A stretch of DNA of 64,000 bases from Adiantum capillus-veneris (taxonomy: Eukaryota > Streptophyta > Polypodiopsida > Polypodiales > Pteridaceae). The stretch lies in NCBI GenBank assembly GCA_014529385.2, contig CM043966.1, positions 88,566,587-88,630,586 on the forward strand. Direction: 5' to 3'. Made by a program: the position numbers and the translations under genes. The notes under the pieces are model-generated. The model was not told the DNA's origin. It saw nothing but the letters and a program-made list of their open reading frames with translations, and did not search any database. Positions 1 to 10,310 of this stretch are shown here, piece by piece (within the stretch, counting starts at the first letter, position 1; every line of letters starts with the position of its first letter).

Positions 1-3000
1 CTGTTGTCTCCCCACGCTCACTTGAGCTGTCTGAACACTCGTTATCTGTATCGTTATTTACCTCCAGATGCTCAGAGGAGTCATAATACTCTTCCTGTTT
101 TGGTCATTCGGCATTCTCATCTTTTGCTGGTATAAGACTTACCATGTAATAGAGTAGCACATCATAGCCGTCCTTATCACAAAATTTTGTCATTGGGCTA
201 TCTGTAATGGTACAGACATCCAATGTTGCTAGTATGTGATCCCATTCCAGAGGTTCTAAGGCATCTTCGGGAAAAGGTTCCGGAATATAATCCTTGTCCT
301 CAATAGCTCTTTCTAAGACGCATTCCTCTCTTTTTAAGCTCCCACAATGTGAAGCTCCGCACATCCATAGATCTTTTTTTTTTTCCCTAACCATGCTGGG
401 AGTTCGGACCCTGCCAATGTAGCTGAATCAAACTCTTCCACTGGTGTCTAGTTCACAACTTTGTAACTATGGTCTTTTAGGTGTATTTTGGTTGTAGTCT
501 CGCCATGTCTGAGGTATATGTGGTCGTAACCCCAATCCTGGACCATCTTTAATTGTCTCATAAATGGTCTTCCCAAGATAATCTCGTAATTGTTCTTTTT
601 GTCGAAATCGACTATTGCAAATGTATGCTCATACTCGATTCCGCACGAGGTGACAATTACTTTTTCTAAAAGTCCTAGAGGCTTTTCCATGAATCCATCT
701 GCCAGTTGTGCAATTTCATTCTGGTAGCTCTCAAAGCCGTTTTTCCCCATTTTTTCCAGATTTCCTTAGTGGTGATAGCGACTCCTACTCCACTGTCAAG
801 AATAGCTTTGGAAACTACTCCTTGGAATTCTACTGGTAGTGTGGTATTTCCATCTTCTTCCTCGCAATATTCTCCAACCTTGTTTAAAGGTACTGGCCTA
901 GTGTTTAGTTGAGGCTTGTCCAATTCTCTTATCCGTTCTTGAAGCTTCGAGGTGGGGTCTTTTACTCCAAATTTTTCTAAACATTTGCCTACGGTGGTCC
1001 ACATGTTTGGTCGTAACCTCAGGAGTTCTACTAATGTGATTGTGCATGCTATAGGGGTGGACAATAACTCAATCAACACTCATGAATCCATCACTTTGTT
1101 AGAAGAAAGTCTTTGAAATGGGATTGCTCTCACCTCAAACTTGGCTTCATACTCCCCTAGGTAAAAGGGTAGAGTTTTTAGCGAGTTTGGTTGGCTGTGC
1201 CCCGAACTAATTGATCCCCCTTGTGAATGCATATCAAAGTTCATTTGTGATCTTGCGTCAAATTATTCAATAGGAGGTAAGATCTCATTTTTCTCTTTTC
1301 TCTTCCTATTCATTTGGTAGCTCACCCTATTAGCTTCATTGGCATCACTGATTTGCTTCCACAGGTCATCTAGACCGTTACAATCCTTACCCATTTCTAC
1401 CAATGTTTTAGGCTGGAAACCATCAATTGTCTCATCTGTTGTATTTGGCACTATGATAGGTTCTCTCCTAGACTCAGAGGCAGTCATGAGTCTCTCCTTC
1501 ATTTCTACTTATTTCTCTAAGGTTGGTTTGATAGGGGTTGGAGCTGGTACTTCGTGTCAACTAGCAGGTTTACCAAGTGGGTTTTCTATCAAGGATTGGG
1601 TTGTTTCAATCATCTTTTGACACATTTCCAACCTTTGTTTTTCTATTTCTGCATATGGATAAGTCATCTATCTTTGCTCTTGGGTTTGGTTGTTTTTGAG
1701 TCTGGCTTTGTATGCTTTTAAAAGTGCGTCTAACTGCTCATTTACCTTTTCTACCAACATTGATCCTCCTGATCCTGCACTATTTGGTTCTACTATTTCC
1801 TTGGGCCCTATGGTTGCCGCAGTGTGTGAGCTTAGACTAGTTAGATCCTCTAACCGTTCTAATTTATCCTTTGTATGTTTTAACTCCTCGGCTAGAGCCG
1901 TTTGCTCTCATTCTCTCCTGGCTTTCATACGTGTCTTTCTAGCTTTCCAAGTGCTTCTCTGATTTTTCATATTTGAACTTGGGGCATCGGTTTTTGGCTC
2001 TTCAATTATGGGTTCGTTTGTCATTCTTTGAGCTTGGGCTCGTGTCACTGCCTGAATAGGTATCACTGTCTCGTTTTCTGACCCTCCATTGGAAGGCACT
2101 GCTTCCAGCATGTTCAAGGTAGTTTTTGCTCCTTTACTCGGGTTCTTAGGGCAATCAGGAATCAAATGAGTAATTCCACACTCGGTGCAATATGCGTTGA
2201 ATCTAATGATTTCATCATGAGGACAATCTCTTAGCCAATGGTCTCCACCACACTTGTAGTAGGGTCCCTTAGGCTGTTGAGTTGCTCCTTGAGATCCTCT
2301 TTGTTGGTATGCATGTCTCTACCCGACCATGCCTCCGTTGGCTATGAACAACAATGTTCATTCATCCAAGCTATATCTTCCTTCTCCTGCTACCTGTGCA
2401 GCTGTTGGTGGTCCTGCACTTCCCATCATTCTCCGTGGTTCTAGCGTTGGGGGTTCTTTTGGTGGATAATAGACAGGATTTGCAGAATATCCATTGGGAT
2501 CTTTGTAATATGCATGCAAAGGCACCAAAGCCTTCTCTTCTGGTTCAGTTACAGTTGGTGTATATCTTATGCCGACTGGTCGTAATCCTGGTAGGGGTGG
2601 TTGCTGCCCCAACACTGGTTGTGGTCTTTCTACACCTACAGGTCCGAGGAGATGCTACCTAAGCCTGGGGAGAATAAGGTCGTTCTCTCACATATCCCTT
2701 GTTATAATAACATTCCTCCGTCACATGGTTTGTCCATTTTTGTTCAATAGCACACCACTTTGGCTGTATAGCTTGAGGTTTGGCATACAAGTTAATCTTT
2801 TTTAGCACTTCCTCTACAAGCTACTCCTGGCTTACAGCTATTTCTCCTTTCGGTGATATCTTAGCGGATTTACTTCCACTTTGTTGTGAGGATGAATCGT
2901 CGTCAAGATCTTTGAATTCACCCTCCTTATAGACCGCACAATTGTCGACAAGGTAAAGAGCCTCCTTAGTTAACTCATTTAACATCGCGCTCCTCTTCAT

Positions 3001-4721
3001 ATGTAAGTCCTTCTGGAGATCTGCATTCCTTAGTCCTTGAATAAATATAAGCATAAGTCTGGACTGAGTTGGCAGTTCTTCCACAGGACAGAACTTAACA
3101 TATATTTTTAGTCGTAGGGCCGCCTTTCGCACAACCCTTTCTTTTTTTTTGAATTTATGGATTTGTGAGACTGTATTATGAGCTATCCCCCTTTGTGAGA
3201 ATTCCTCAATAAAATCGTCAAACACCTCCTCCATAGACTCAAAGTCTCTACGCTCCACAGAGTCAAACCAAGTAGCAGCACCCTCCTCTAGGGTCAGTCC
3301 AAACCCTGAAAATTGGGTAGGGAAGTCTAACACTTCTTCAGCTCTAATTACACGCACAAAGACTGCTACATGATCCCTAGGATCTCTGTTTCGTGTGTAT
3401 TTCTTGTTTACCCATTTTTGCACCTGAGAAGGTCTAATTCTACGATGGTCTACAAATCTCACCATTGGTTCTCTTCGTCTCAATCGATATACCTCCTCTG
3501 GCCTTTGGTACTGGGCGGGTTCCTCTCCCAGAGGTGCTCCTAAGCCATAATTTCTGATGGTTTTTGCAAGAGATGGTTCATCTCTTCGAACTCGTTATGG
3601 GTTGTCTTCCAGGCTCTGTTGACCCTTTGAGTTTTTGGCTTACTCTCACGTTGATACCGTGGACAGAGTGGTGGTTCTTGTAAATCCCTTAGCCCTCGTG
3701 CGGCTGGATAACCATCTCGGTTTTGGTCTTATTCTAATGTTGCACTTTGTCGGAGCCATGCCTACAATGATGGTTGGGTTGCTGGTTGGTTTTGGTAGTT
3801 GAACATCTGTTGTCGGTTAGAATGTGAGGTCGCGTCGTACTCTTTTGAAAATGGATTTGTCGACTTGCTAGGGGTGTAAGTGACCCTTGACACTTCTTCG
3901 GGGGCATATGTTGATGTTTTTGGAACTGTTGCCTTTTCTACCTCCTCTGGGAGAATACGTTTGTATTCTCACCCATACCTATCAACAAAAATGTATCCTT
4001 CCCCATAGCAATTTCATAAGAGAATAAGTAAAGAACCTTGTCTTTTCTTAATTCGTTTGGGTAGGGTTCTTTGCATCGAAAACAAGAGACTAATCCCTCG
4101 CTCTCATGCTTTTAAATTCCCACATTCTCATTATAGCTAGAGACCCTGGTTGTTTTCTTATCATGCATAAAAAGAGCTCCGGGTCGATCAATTTTTGGAG
4201 GCGGTTCTTGAGTTTTCGAAACCATTTTTCCTTTTGCCATGTTATCTCCATATCTATTGTAATCCTTAGGGTTACTCACTATCAGATAGTGGTTCCCCTT
4301 TTCGTCTCAGAATCTCTCCATCATCATAGACTCGAATTATCTCCAGTCTCTGAGGAGTTCTTTCTTCAATACAAATACACTTACATCCTCGATAGTCAGA
4401 ATAATCTAGGGCTCCCCTCGAGTTTGTTCCTTCTAAGAAGATTATAGTGAACTTGGAATCGTTCAAAGGATTTTGGGAGGTGCTTCCTTCTAGCATTGGT
4501 CCTTCATCGGAGAAAACTCCTGGCTGTTGACTACCCATCATGAAGAAGGACTTATCGGATGAAGTGTCAGTATCACTACCCTCCTCAATGATCGGTGCTA
4601 GTGGATCTAGCCTTACCTGAGTTACGCTCTCCTCGGTGGACACTAAGCTACCCTGATCACCTGCCACCTTTTGATCTCTAAGAATGTATCTTCCTGATCT
4701 TAAATTCATCAAACTTAGCAA
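1..4721 (-). pseudogene. Element A gag-protease polyprotein, broken
   Basis: Remains of one gag-protease gene read right to left. The start region (4721-4272) begins with MLSLMNLRSGRYI, as in element B. The capsid-like domain (3483-2821) contains QKWVNKKYT and LPTQSRLMLIFIQG. The two zinc knuckles near 2270-2155 have lost the first cysteine of the first knuckle (Tyr). A charged linker follows (2165-1263). The aspartic protease is split by a frameshift near 700: AILDSGVGVAI sits around 800-780 and ILGRPFM around 580-555. The tail (394-104) matches the post-protease tail of B. Frameshifts and stops separate every piece, so no full product can be made. Family assignment rests on the DSG protease motif and on alignment with B. 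Confidence 0.85.
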
Positions 4722-5129
4722 TGAAATTTATCACAAATCTAACCACTCACCTGGTAAAGGATCAGTTTCCACCCAACTTCTTGCCTTGCCGCTGAATATA
4801 CCTGTACACAAGCGTTTAATTTCGGTAATCAAATCAAAGCATTTAACCTTTAGAGGTGGTCTTAGTAATGACTGATATAATTGGAGGGTTAAACTCCACC
4901 ACTACTATATTTTATACACTTTGGATGTTCTTGATTAGGTATGCTAATCTGGAATTGTACTTCCCTCGAATGTTGGTCAATGTATCGGGAAAGTCTTAAT
5001 TCCGTCTTTGATCCGTCAAAAGGTCAAACAAGGTCCAAATTCACTTCTGAAAGAAGTTCTGGAACTCTTAAGTCAATTCGAACATCACTCTATTTTCTCA
5101 GTCAGCTTTTCTATTCACTAAGCCTCTGT

Positions 5130-5997
5130 AGACATCCTACGCGTAAGATATCTATCTGCTCTATTTTGCCTAGAGTTTGCACTACAGATTCCCCTTGATG
5201 TGCTGAGTCCACAGCTGCTTTTACTTTTTGATTTGGACAGCTATAAGCTGGTCAATTGATCAAAAATCCATTCTAGCAGCATGATGTTGGTTTGACCAAT
5301 CAAATCAACTCTAATTTTGACCAAAATTGACTAGGAGGCTTGCCTCAGGCTATACAACACCCTGCTATGCCTACAGTCAGTTTCTGGCTTCAACATCTTG
5401 CATTAGACATTCTACGCATAGCATGTCTAACTGCTCAAAATGGCTCAAAATGCAAAGCACAGACTCCCCTTAAGGTGCTGATCACTTTGGGATGCTCAAA
5501 GTTAGGTTTGGAGTGCTAAATCACATAGAACACATCCTACGCGTAGGATGTCTATATGGTCTGTTTGACCCCAAACTTGAGCCACAACTTCCCCTTGATG
5601 TCAACAACCCAATGCTATGCTTAGATTTTAGTTTGGATTTCAAAAGACCCCAATTTTAGCTATCCTAACCCTTTTCAGTCAAAAATGCTAAAGTCTGCTT
5701 AAAACCCAATTTTCTCACCCAATTGAGATGAAACCTTTCTCAGGCACTCAATAATTCATGCAGATCATGCTCATGTAGCCATCCTATGGTTTTGGTCTTA
5801 AAATAATGCCTTGGTACAATTTGGGTAGGATGTTTGTCAATTTTCTTTCTATTTGGCCTTATCCTGTCAAGATATGGTCAAACTTCCACTTTCTAGGCGA
5901 AAATAGGGTAAAAACTACCTTCTAAACACACTGGTCAACTCAGATTTTCAAAATTTCTACCAGAACATCCTGTAGACATCCTACACGTAGGATGTCT
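5130..5997. repeat. Four 24-bp palindromes in the leader of element A
   Basis: Palindromic sites lie at 5130-5153, 5405-5428, 5530-5553 and 5974-5997. Each approximates AGACATCCTACG followed by its own reverse complement, with one to four mismatches. They lie between the primer site and the gag start. The first three, and more loosely the fourth, are followed after roughly 35-45 bases by a motif like CCCCTTGATGTGCTGA, so each palindrome is part of a longer degenerate repeat unit. The start-to-start distances (275, 125, 444) nearly match those in element B (277, 125, 441). Confidence 0.9.
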
Positions 5998-6492
5998 CCT
6001 GGCTTAAAATTTAATTGTTTCCTGACAGAAGTACTCCTTATGCTCTGAAGCTCTCTCAGAAACACTCACAAAAACATTTGAGCTTCACTTCAACTTTCAA
6101 ACACTCTTTTCCGTCTTTTACAACCTTGTGATGAGCCTAACAACAAATATAACACGCATGAAGTGCTTCAGATCATAAATCATGATATCCTACTTACCCT
6201 ACTTCTACTCATCATGTGAAATGGTGATATTGGTGTCTCGATTGCTTCTTGGCCTCTTCGGACTCTCAAGATATCCTTCCACCGCCTCTACCACTCCAAC
6301 TCAACTAATACCTAAAACTATCTAAGTCTACCTAAGTCGAAGGATCTAGGCCAGACACTCGCTCCCTAGACTCCTCCTAAGACCTAGAGAGTCCTCCACC
6401 CTCTGATCCTATCTAAATGTAAAATGAGACTCTGGCAAGACAGAGAATCCCTATCCTCAAGGACTAGTCTCGATCACCTACGTAGGGTTTTC

Positions 6493-6512
6493 GTCCCCGA
6501 CAGCGGCGCCAA
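6493..6512 (-). other. Primer-binding site of element A (tRNA-Asp-like)
   Basis: Read on the minus strand this is TTGGCGCCGCTGTCGGGG, directly downstream of the 5' LTR end. It resembles the complement of the 3' end of plant tRNA-Asp (TGGCGCCGTTGCCGGGG). It fixes the element's orientation and the inner LTR boundary. Confidence 0.8.
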
Positions 6513-7438
6513 TGTTGGCGGATACGCCGCGACGGACGTCAGTACAGCGAGAACTCACCTAACAAGATTTTTCAGCTAAGGATGAAGCTCGACCCGCAGG
6601 CGCGTGGAAGCAAGCATAGGGTGTCAATCTACACTCGACCGACTCTCGACTACTTCCTACAGTGGTCTCTACCTAATGTCTAAGCTACAGCCTTCAAGAG
6701 TGCATAAGAGGAGATTTCCTACAACGCTTTCAAGAGCCAAATACCCATCAAACGTTCTCGAAACTCCACAAAACTTGAAGGAAATCCTATTAACACCAAT
6801 AGGTCACTCTCCCTAAGGTCCATAAACCAAAATCCCAACCCTAAACACCTGGTGCAAAATCACGTAGGATGTTTGGTCGAAATTTGCAGGTCGTCATTTC
6901 TGAAAACTAAAGTGCCTAATGTATAGCTCTACTCCATGCGAAGCGTGGATATGCTGAAATGCAAAAACAGACAACATATGCTCATCGAATCACCAGATAT
7001 AGCTCGTGGGTCGAGTTCGCCAAGCCAGACTGTACACCCGCAATGTAGGTATTGGTGCATAGCTCTTGTCGGGGGCAACACGCTGCACTTCTCCGCACTC
7101 GATTCCGACCACCGGTGCACGCGTAGCATCAAGATGAAACTCTCACTCTCTCTCGTACACAGTACGCTCACTCACACATACAAAACTTTTAAAAATGACA
7201 AAGGTTTTATTTATTAAGGTCAAAAGTGGTATAAATACCTTACAATCTCAAACCCTAATGTTCCAATTTAACCATCTACTCAATCTAAATGTCAAAGATG
7301 GGATACAAATTTGGAAGCTTCTGCAAGCCCCACTATTTACAAAGGTGAAATGACGGTTTTTCTCAATTAAAGAATAATTACAAAAAATAATATTCCGCCG
7401 AGCAATCATTCTCTGTTGGGTGTGTCCAGCCACTAACA
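6513..7438 (-). repeat. 5' LTR of element A
   Basis: In plus-strand terms it begins TGTTGGCGGATACG and ends CCACTAACA, about 926 bp. It aligns along its length with the LTR of element B (29340-30271). It holds a half-palindrome (CACGTAGGATGT near 6861) related to the leader palindromes. Confidence 0.85.
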
Positions 7439-7915
7439 CCATGGTGGTCAAGAATCAAGTGCAAGAGGTTCTCCTTCACAAGGTTGAAGACCGTGTGGCA
7501 TCCACGCTAGGCGAACAACAACGACAAGAGGATATCGCCCTCAATGTTTGCATTGGCGGGCTTCCAAGCGATTGGAAAGGGGAAGGGATCTCAAGGTTCA
7601 TGAATCCCTTTCTCACATCCAAACAACCACCCACATGATACTTGGGATACAACAACAATCGCCTCCCTTACACACGAACATCGCACTAACCATGCAATCC
7701 TTACTTTCAAGACCAAGGCGGATTGAGTCAAACTTAGTGAGAAATTGAATCTTCTCAAGGATACTAAAATTTGGTTTTAAGAGGACCTTACACCCACCCA
7801 ACTCAAGAAAAAGAAGGTAGAACTACAAAAGATGTGAGAAGCATGCACAACAAGAAAATGGGCAGTTTATCAAGGAGGTAGAGCCATTATCTAGGAGTTT
7901 CAAACTCCCAAACCG
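7439..7915 (+). pseudogene. LINE ORF1 remnant (RRM-type), decayed
   Basis: Plus-strand reading begins near VVKNQVQEVLLHKVEDR and continues to LNVCIGGLP at about 7540-7562, the strand typical of the RNA-recognition fold of L1-type ORF1 proteins. After a frameshift near 7600, the region 7690-7775 reads like LTFKTKA and LLKDTKIWF. It then reads LTPTQLKKKKVELQKM to about 7845 and WAVYQGGRAII to 7893. This resembles the RRM plus C-terminal domain of an ORF1 nucleic-acid-binding chaperone. Several stops are present. It differs in sequence from the ORF1 at 45725-46675, so it is probably another LINE family. The left side is cut by element A. Confidence 0.5.
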
Positions 7916-8127
7916 ACTCCCCCCTCACCACCCATCCTTAGGTTTTATTCATCTTATCTCTTCCTTTTTGTTCACCCCTCGCTGGACCCTTAGTCCTTAA
8001 CTGAGATGTATCTGACAATCCCTTCACCAGAAGGAATCCTTTGTACTTCTTTGTTTTCCGGTCCCATAGGTCATATCTGACCTCCGTGGATGATAATTCA
8101 ATCTCTCTCTCTCTCTCTCTCTCTCTC
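7916..8127 (+). mobile_element. LINE 3' end ending in a (TC)n tract, plus strand
   Basis: Bases 8065-8101 (GGTCCCATAGGTCATAT, then TGACCTCCG and GATGATAAT) match the 3' end of the LINE at 42290-46903 in opposite orientation. They are followed immediately by (TC)13 at 8102-8127. No ORF2 sequence separates it from the ORF1 remnant ending near 7915, so ORF2 has been deleted or this is an ORF1-only derivative. Confidence 0.55.
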
Positions 8128-9237
8128 TATGCCTTTTCGTGCCACCAAATAGAGCAAGGCATAGATTTCATGGTTATCCATTGCAATTCCAAAAGCATAC
8201 TTTCAATTGTAACTCAACCTCATAGGTCGCACATTTCTATTTTCTCAAGGGCCTTGCTTCCTCCTTGGGCACAATTTTTCTTCATGAGAGATATACTTGT
8301 TTTTCTTATTCGTCTCCTCATATGCCTTACAATGCATATTTTCTTGCTAAATAGTGTGATCTTCACATACAAAACATTTTGTATCCCTCAAATAGATCCA
8401 ACTATTATCAAGGATAATCTTTTGTTTGGTCTCATCCAACATGGTGCATACAATCGGCCGTTCTCTTGATTGAGTAGCTCCTTGCTTACCTACTCTATAT
8501 GCTCTGTAAACCATAACTTTTCACATTCCAAAGTAGGTTTTGAAGAAATGTTTAATAAAAATGGCAAGAGAAGGAGGTTTCTCTAACTGCTCTTTGGGAA
8601 TTTCATTAAAAAATGTTCTTGGAACATCACTCCCGTTCCCTCAACTCCTCTACATACACATTCTCAACATTGCTTGTTTGAGCTATAGCTTTCATGAGGG
8701 AGGAATTAGGAACCACATTGCTACCACATACATCAGCCCAAGAGTTGTTTGTGCATACATTTTTCTTGTCGCATGCATCCCAACTCATGGTTTCAAATTT
8801 CTCCTCTTTCATTACATGATTGCGGCTCTACTTTGCTTCTAATTTTCCCATGCAACATGCAAGTCCACAAGAGAGGGTTTACATTCCTTGACTTCCTCTT
8901 CAAGTTGTATCAAACATGTCGTTTGCATCTTAAGTGTTATCTTGAGATTCTCATTCTCATTCTCAACCATTCTCCATTGCAAGTGCCGGTAAGTCTTCAC
9001 CTTGTTTGTTTATGGTCTCTTGCAATGATACCGAGTATGCTATGATTATGGTTGTCAATTTGTTAATTGATTGGTTTTGTTGCTATCTCCATACTTAGAA
9101 TATTTTGGATTATTTTCTACAATGGTTGTCGACCTTGTTGAAGAAGAATAACCCTTTCGAATGCCGAAAGACATTGTATGTAACATAAGAGATGAGAGTC
9201 AACTTTTATGAACCCATTCACTCTAGAAATGCTACTA
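8128..9237 (-). pseudogene. Diverged LINE copy, ORF1 region, minus strand
   Basis: This is collinear with 45655-46737 of the full-length LINE, on the same strand. It covers the start of ORF2, the ORF1 stop and all of ORF1 back to the start, ending at the shared GAAATGCT-CTA motif near 9232. The reading frame is broken by frameshifts, but fragments such as ADVCGSNVV survive near 8730. The ORF1 stop TAG is kept in the same alignment position (AAA TAG AAA TGT GCG near 8228-8242 on the minus strand). The copy holds the 5' part of the LINE and lacks the 3' part, the reverse of normal 5' truncation, so rearrangement at the (TC)n tract is likely. Confidence 0.75.
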
Positions 9238-9238
9238 T

Positions 9239-9375
9239 ACACACACACACACACACACACAGAGGTAGAGGAAGAAGAGAGAGAAATAGATATAGAAGAA
9301 GAATAATAATAAGAGGAGGAAGAGAGCGCAATAGATAGAGCTTGTGAGAGTGTGAGGATGAGAGGGAGAGAAAAG

Positions 9376-9430
<55 letters not shown>
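9239..9430. repeat. (AC)n and (GA)n microsatellites
   Basis: (AC)11 at 9239-9260 and an almost pure (GA)n at 9379-9430, with imperfect GA-rich sequence between. No gene is visible from 9238 to 9660. Confidence 0.95.
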
Positions 9431-9432
<2 letters not shown>

Positions 9433-9663
9433 GGAACAAGAGAGAGTAGGTCTGGAGGGGGAGAGAAAAAGGAGAGGAAGATATAATTTCTATAAATTGT
9501 TTATAAATACACCTTCATACGTAAAACCATAAAATGAAAAGTAAGTCAAATCATGTAAGGCTCCCAAATGAAACATAGGGATCAATTGAAAAAGTGAAAG
9601 GAAAAGGATGTTTTTAACGTCTAGGAAATGATAAAATTTCAATGTATGCCTAACTCTTGCCTT

Positions 9664-9824
9664 CTATCACCCAAGTGTGGTAGATTGGTTATGCCATTTC
9701 CCTCTTGCATAACAGGTCTTGAGTTCAACTCTCCTCGTTGGTTGGATCTTTAAGGTCTCTTGGGATAGTTTCCTACAACGTGAAAACAATCTTCTTCTCA
9801 GGTGTGTGTGTGTGTGTGTGTGTG
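9664..9824 (+). mobile_element. SINE-like element, tRNA-derived head
   Basis: TGGTAGATTGG at 9678-9688 resembles an RNA polymerase III box A (one mismatch). GTTCAACTC at 9723-9731 fits the box B consensus GWTCRANNC. The body runs to CTACAACGTGAAAACAATC and ends in CTTCTTCT and (TG)n at 9802-9824. A second, inverted copy of the body lies at 10194-10310. The alternative reading is a MITE whose terminal inverted repeats are 9711-9793 and 10229-10310. Confidence 0.5.
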
Positions 9825-9856
9825 CACTAACAAAAAGAGGAAAAAGGTATAACCTT

Positions 9857-9900
9857 TCTATCACGTGGTGGGTTGGTTATGCCATTTCCCTCTTGAATAG
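9857..9900 (+). repeat. Partial second copy of the SINE-like head
   Basis: Bases 9857-9897 repeat the box A part of 9664-9710 (GGTTATGCCATTTCCCTCTTG) but lack the box B part. Confidence 0.5.
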
Positions 9901-9913
9901 AACAAAAAACCAG

Positions 9914-10057
9914 ATAGCACATCATAGATCATATTTTTCACTAGTACATTACCTACAAATATGCTCCAAAGAGTCAATATTATAAATAGCACATCATAGA
10001 TCATATTTTTCACTAGTACATTACCTACAAATATGCTCCAAAGAGTCAATATTATAA
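9914..10057. repeat. 72-bp tandem duplication
   Basis: Units 9914-9985 and 9986-10057 are nearly identical (ATAGCACATCATAGATC to AGTCAATATTATA). No coding content. Confidence 0.9.
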
Positions 10058-10193
10058 GCAGTCATCTTGATCAAAATCTCATGACAAAAATCATGAAGGG
10101 AAGTGGAATACCTTTAAATAAGTCAAAATTTGATGTTAGCCATATCCTCAACAAAATTTACAAGCCCTCTTCTTGTATTTCTTATACAAGCCT

Positions 10194-10310
10194 TAGAAGA
10201 AGAAGAAGAAGAAGAAGAAGAAGAAGAAGATTGTTTTAACGTTGTAGGAAACTATCCCAAGAGAACTTAAAGATCTATCTGACGAGGAGAGTCGCACTCA
10301 AGACTTGTTA
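10194..10310 (-). mobile_element. SINE-like element, inverted copy
   Basis: On the minus strand this reads TAACAAGTCTTGAGTGCGAC, then the same body as 9711-9793, then a (TTC)n tail (the (GAA)n at 10194-10230). The box B equivalent carries one mismatch. A simple-repeat 3' tail on each copy fits retroposition better than a DNA transposon. Confidence 0.45.

Larger units (their letters stand above)
1..7438 (-). mobile_element. Element A: gag-protease gypsy-type retrotransposon, 3' part outside window
   Basis: Minus-strand LTR retrotransposon whose 5' LTR lies on the right (6513-7438). It has a tRNA-Asp-like primer site, a 1.8-kb leader with palindromes, a broken gag and a broken protease, and it runs off the left window edge. 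It is collinear with element B (22377-30271) through LTR, leader and genes, but carries more frameshifts and stops. No reverse transcriptase or integrase sequence is visible, although the missing left part could hold more. It appears to have inserted at the left edge of a plus-strand LINE ORF1 remnant that begins at 7439. Confidence 0.85.

Noticed and set aside
8041-8469. 142-codon plus-strand frame
   Set aside because: It spans a LINE 3' end, a (TC)n tract and the antisense of LINE ORF1, so it is a chance frame.
9914-10057. CRISPR-like repeat array
   Set aside because: Only two directly adjacent units without spacers in plant-type DNA.
9711-10310. DNA transposon with 82-bp inverted repeats
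   Set aside because: No transposase or target duplication was found, and each arm has its own simple-repeat tail; kept only as an alternative to the SINE reading.
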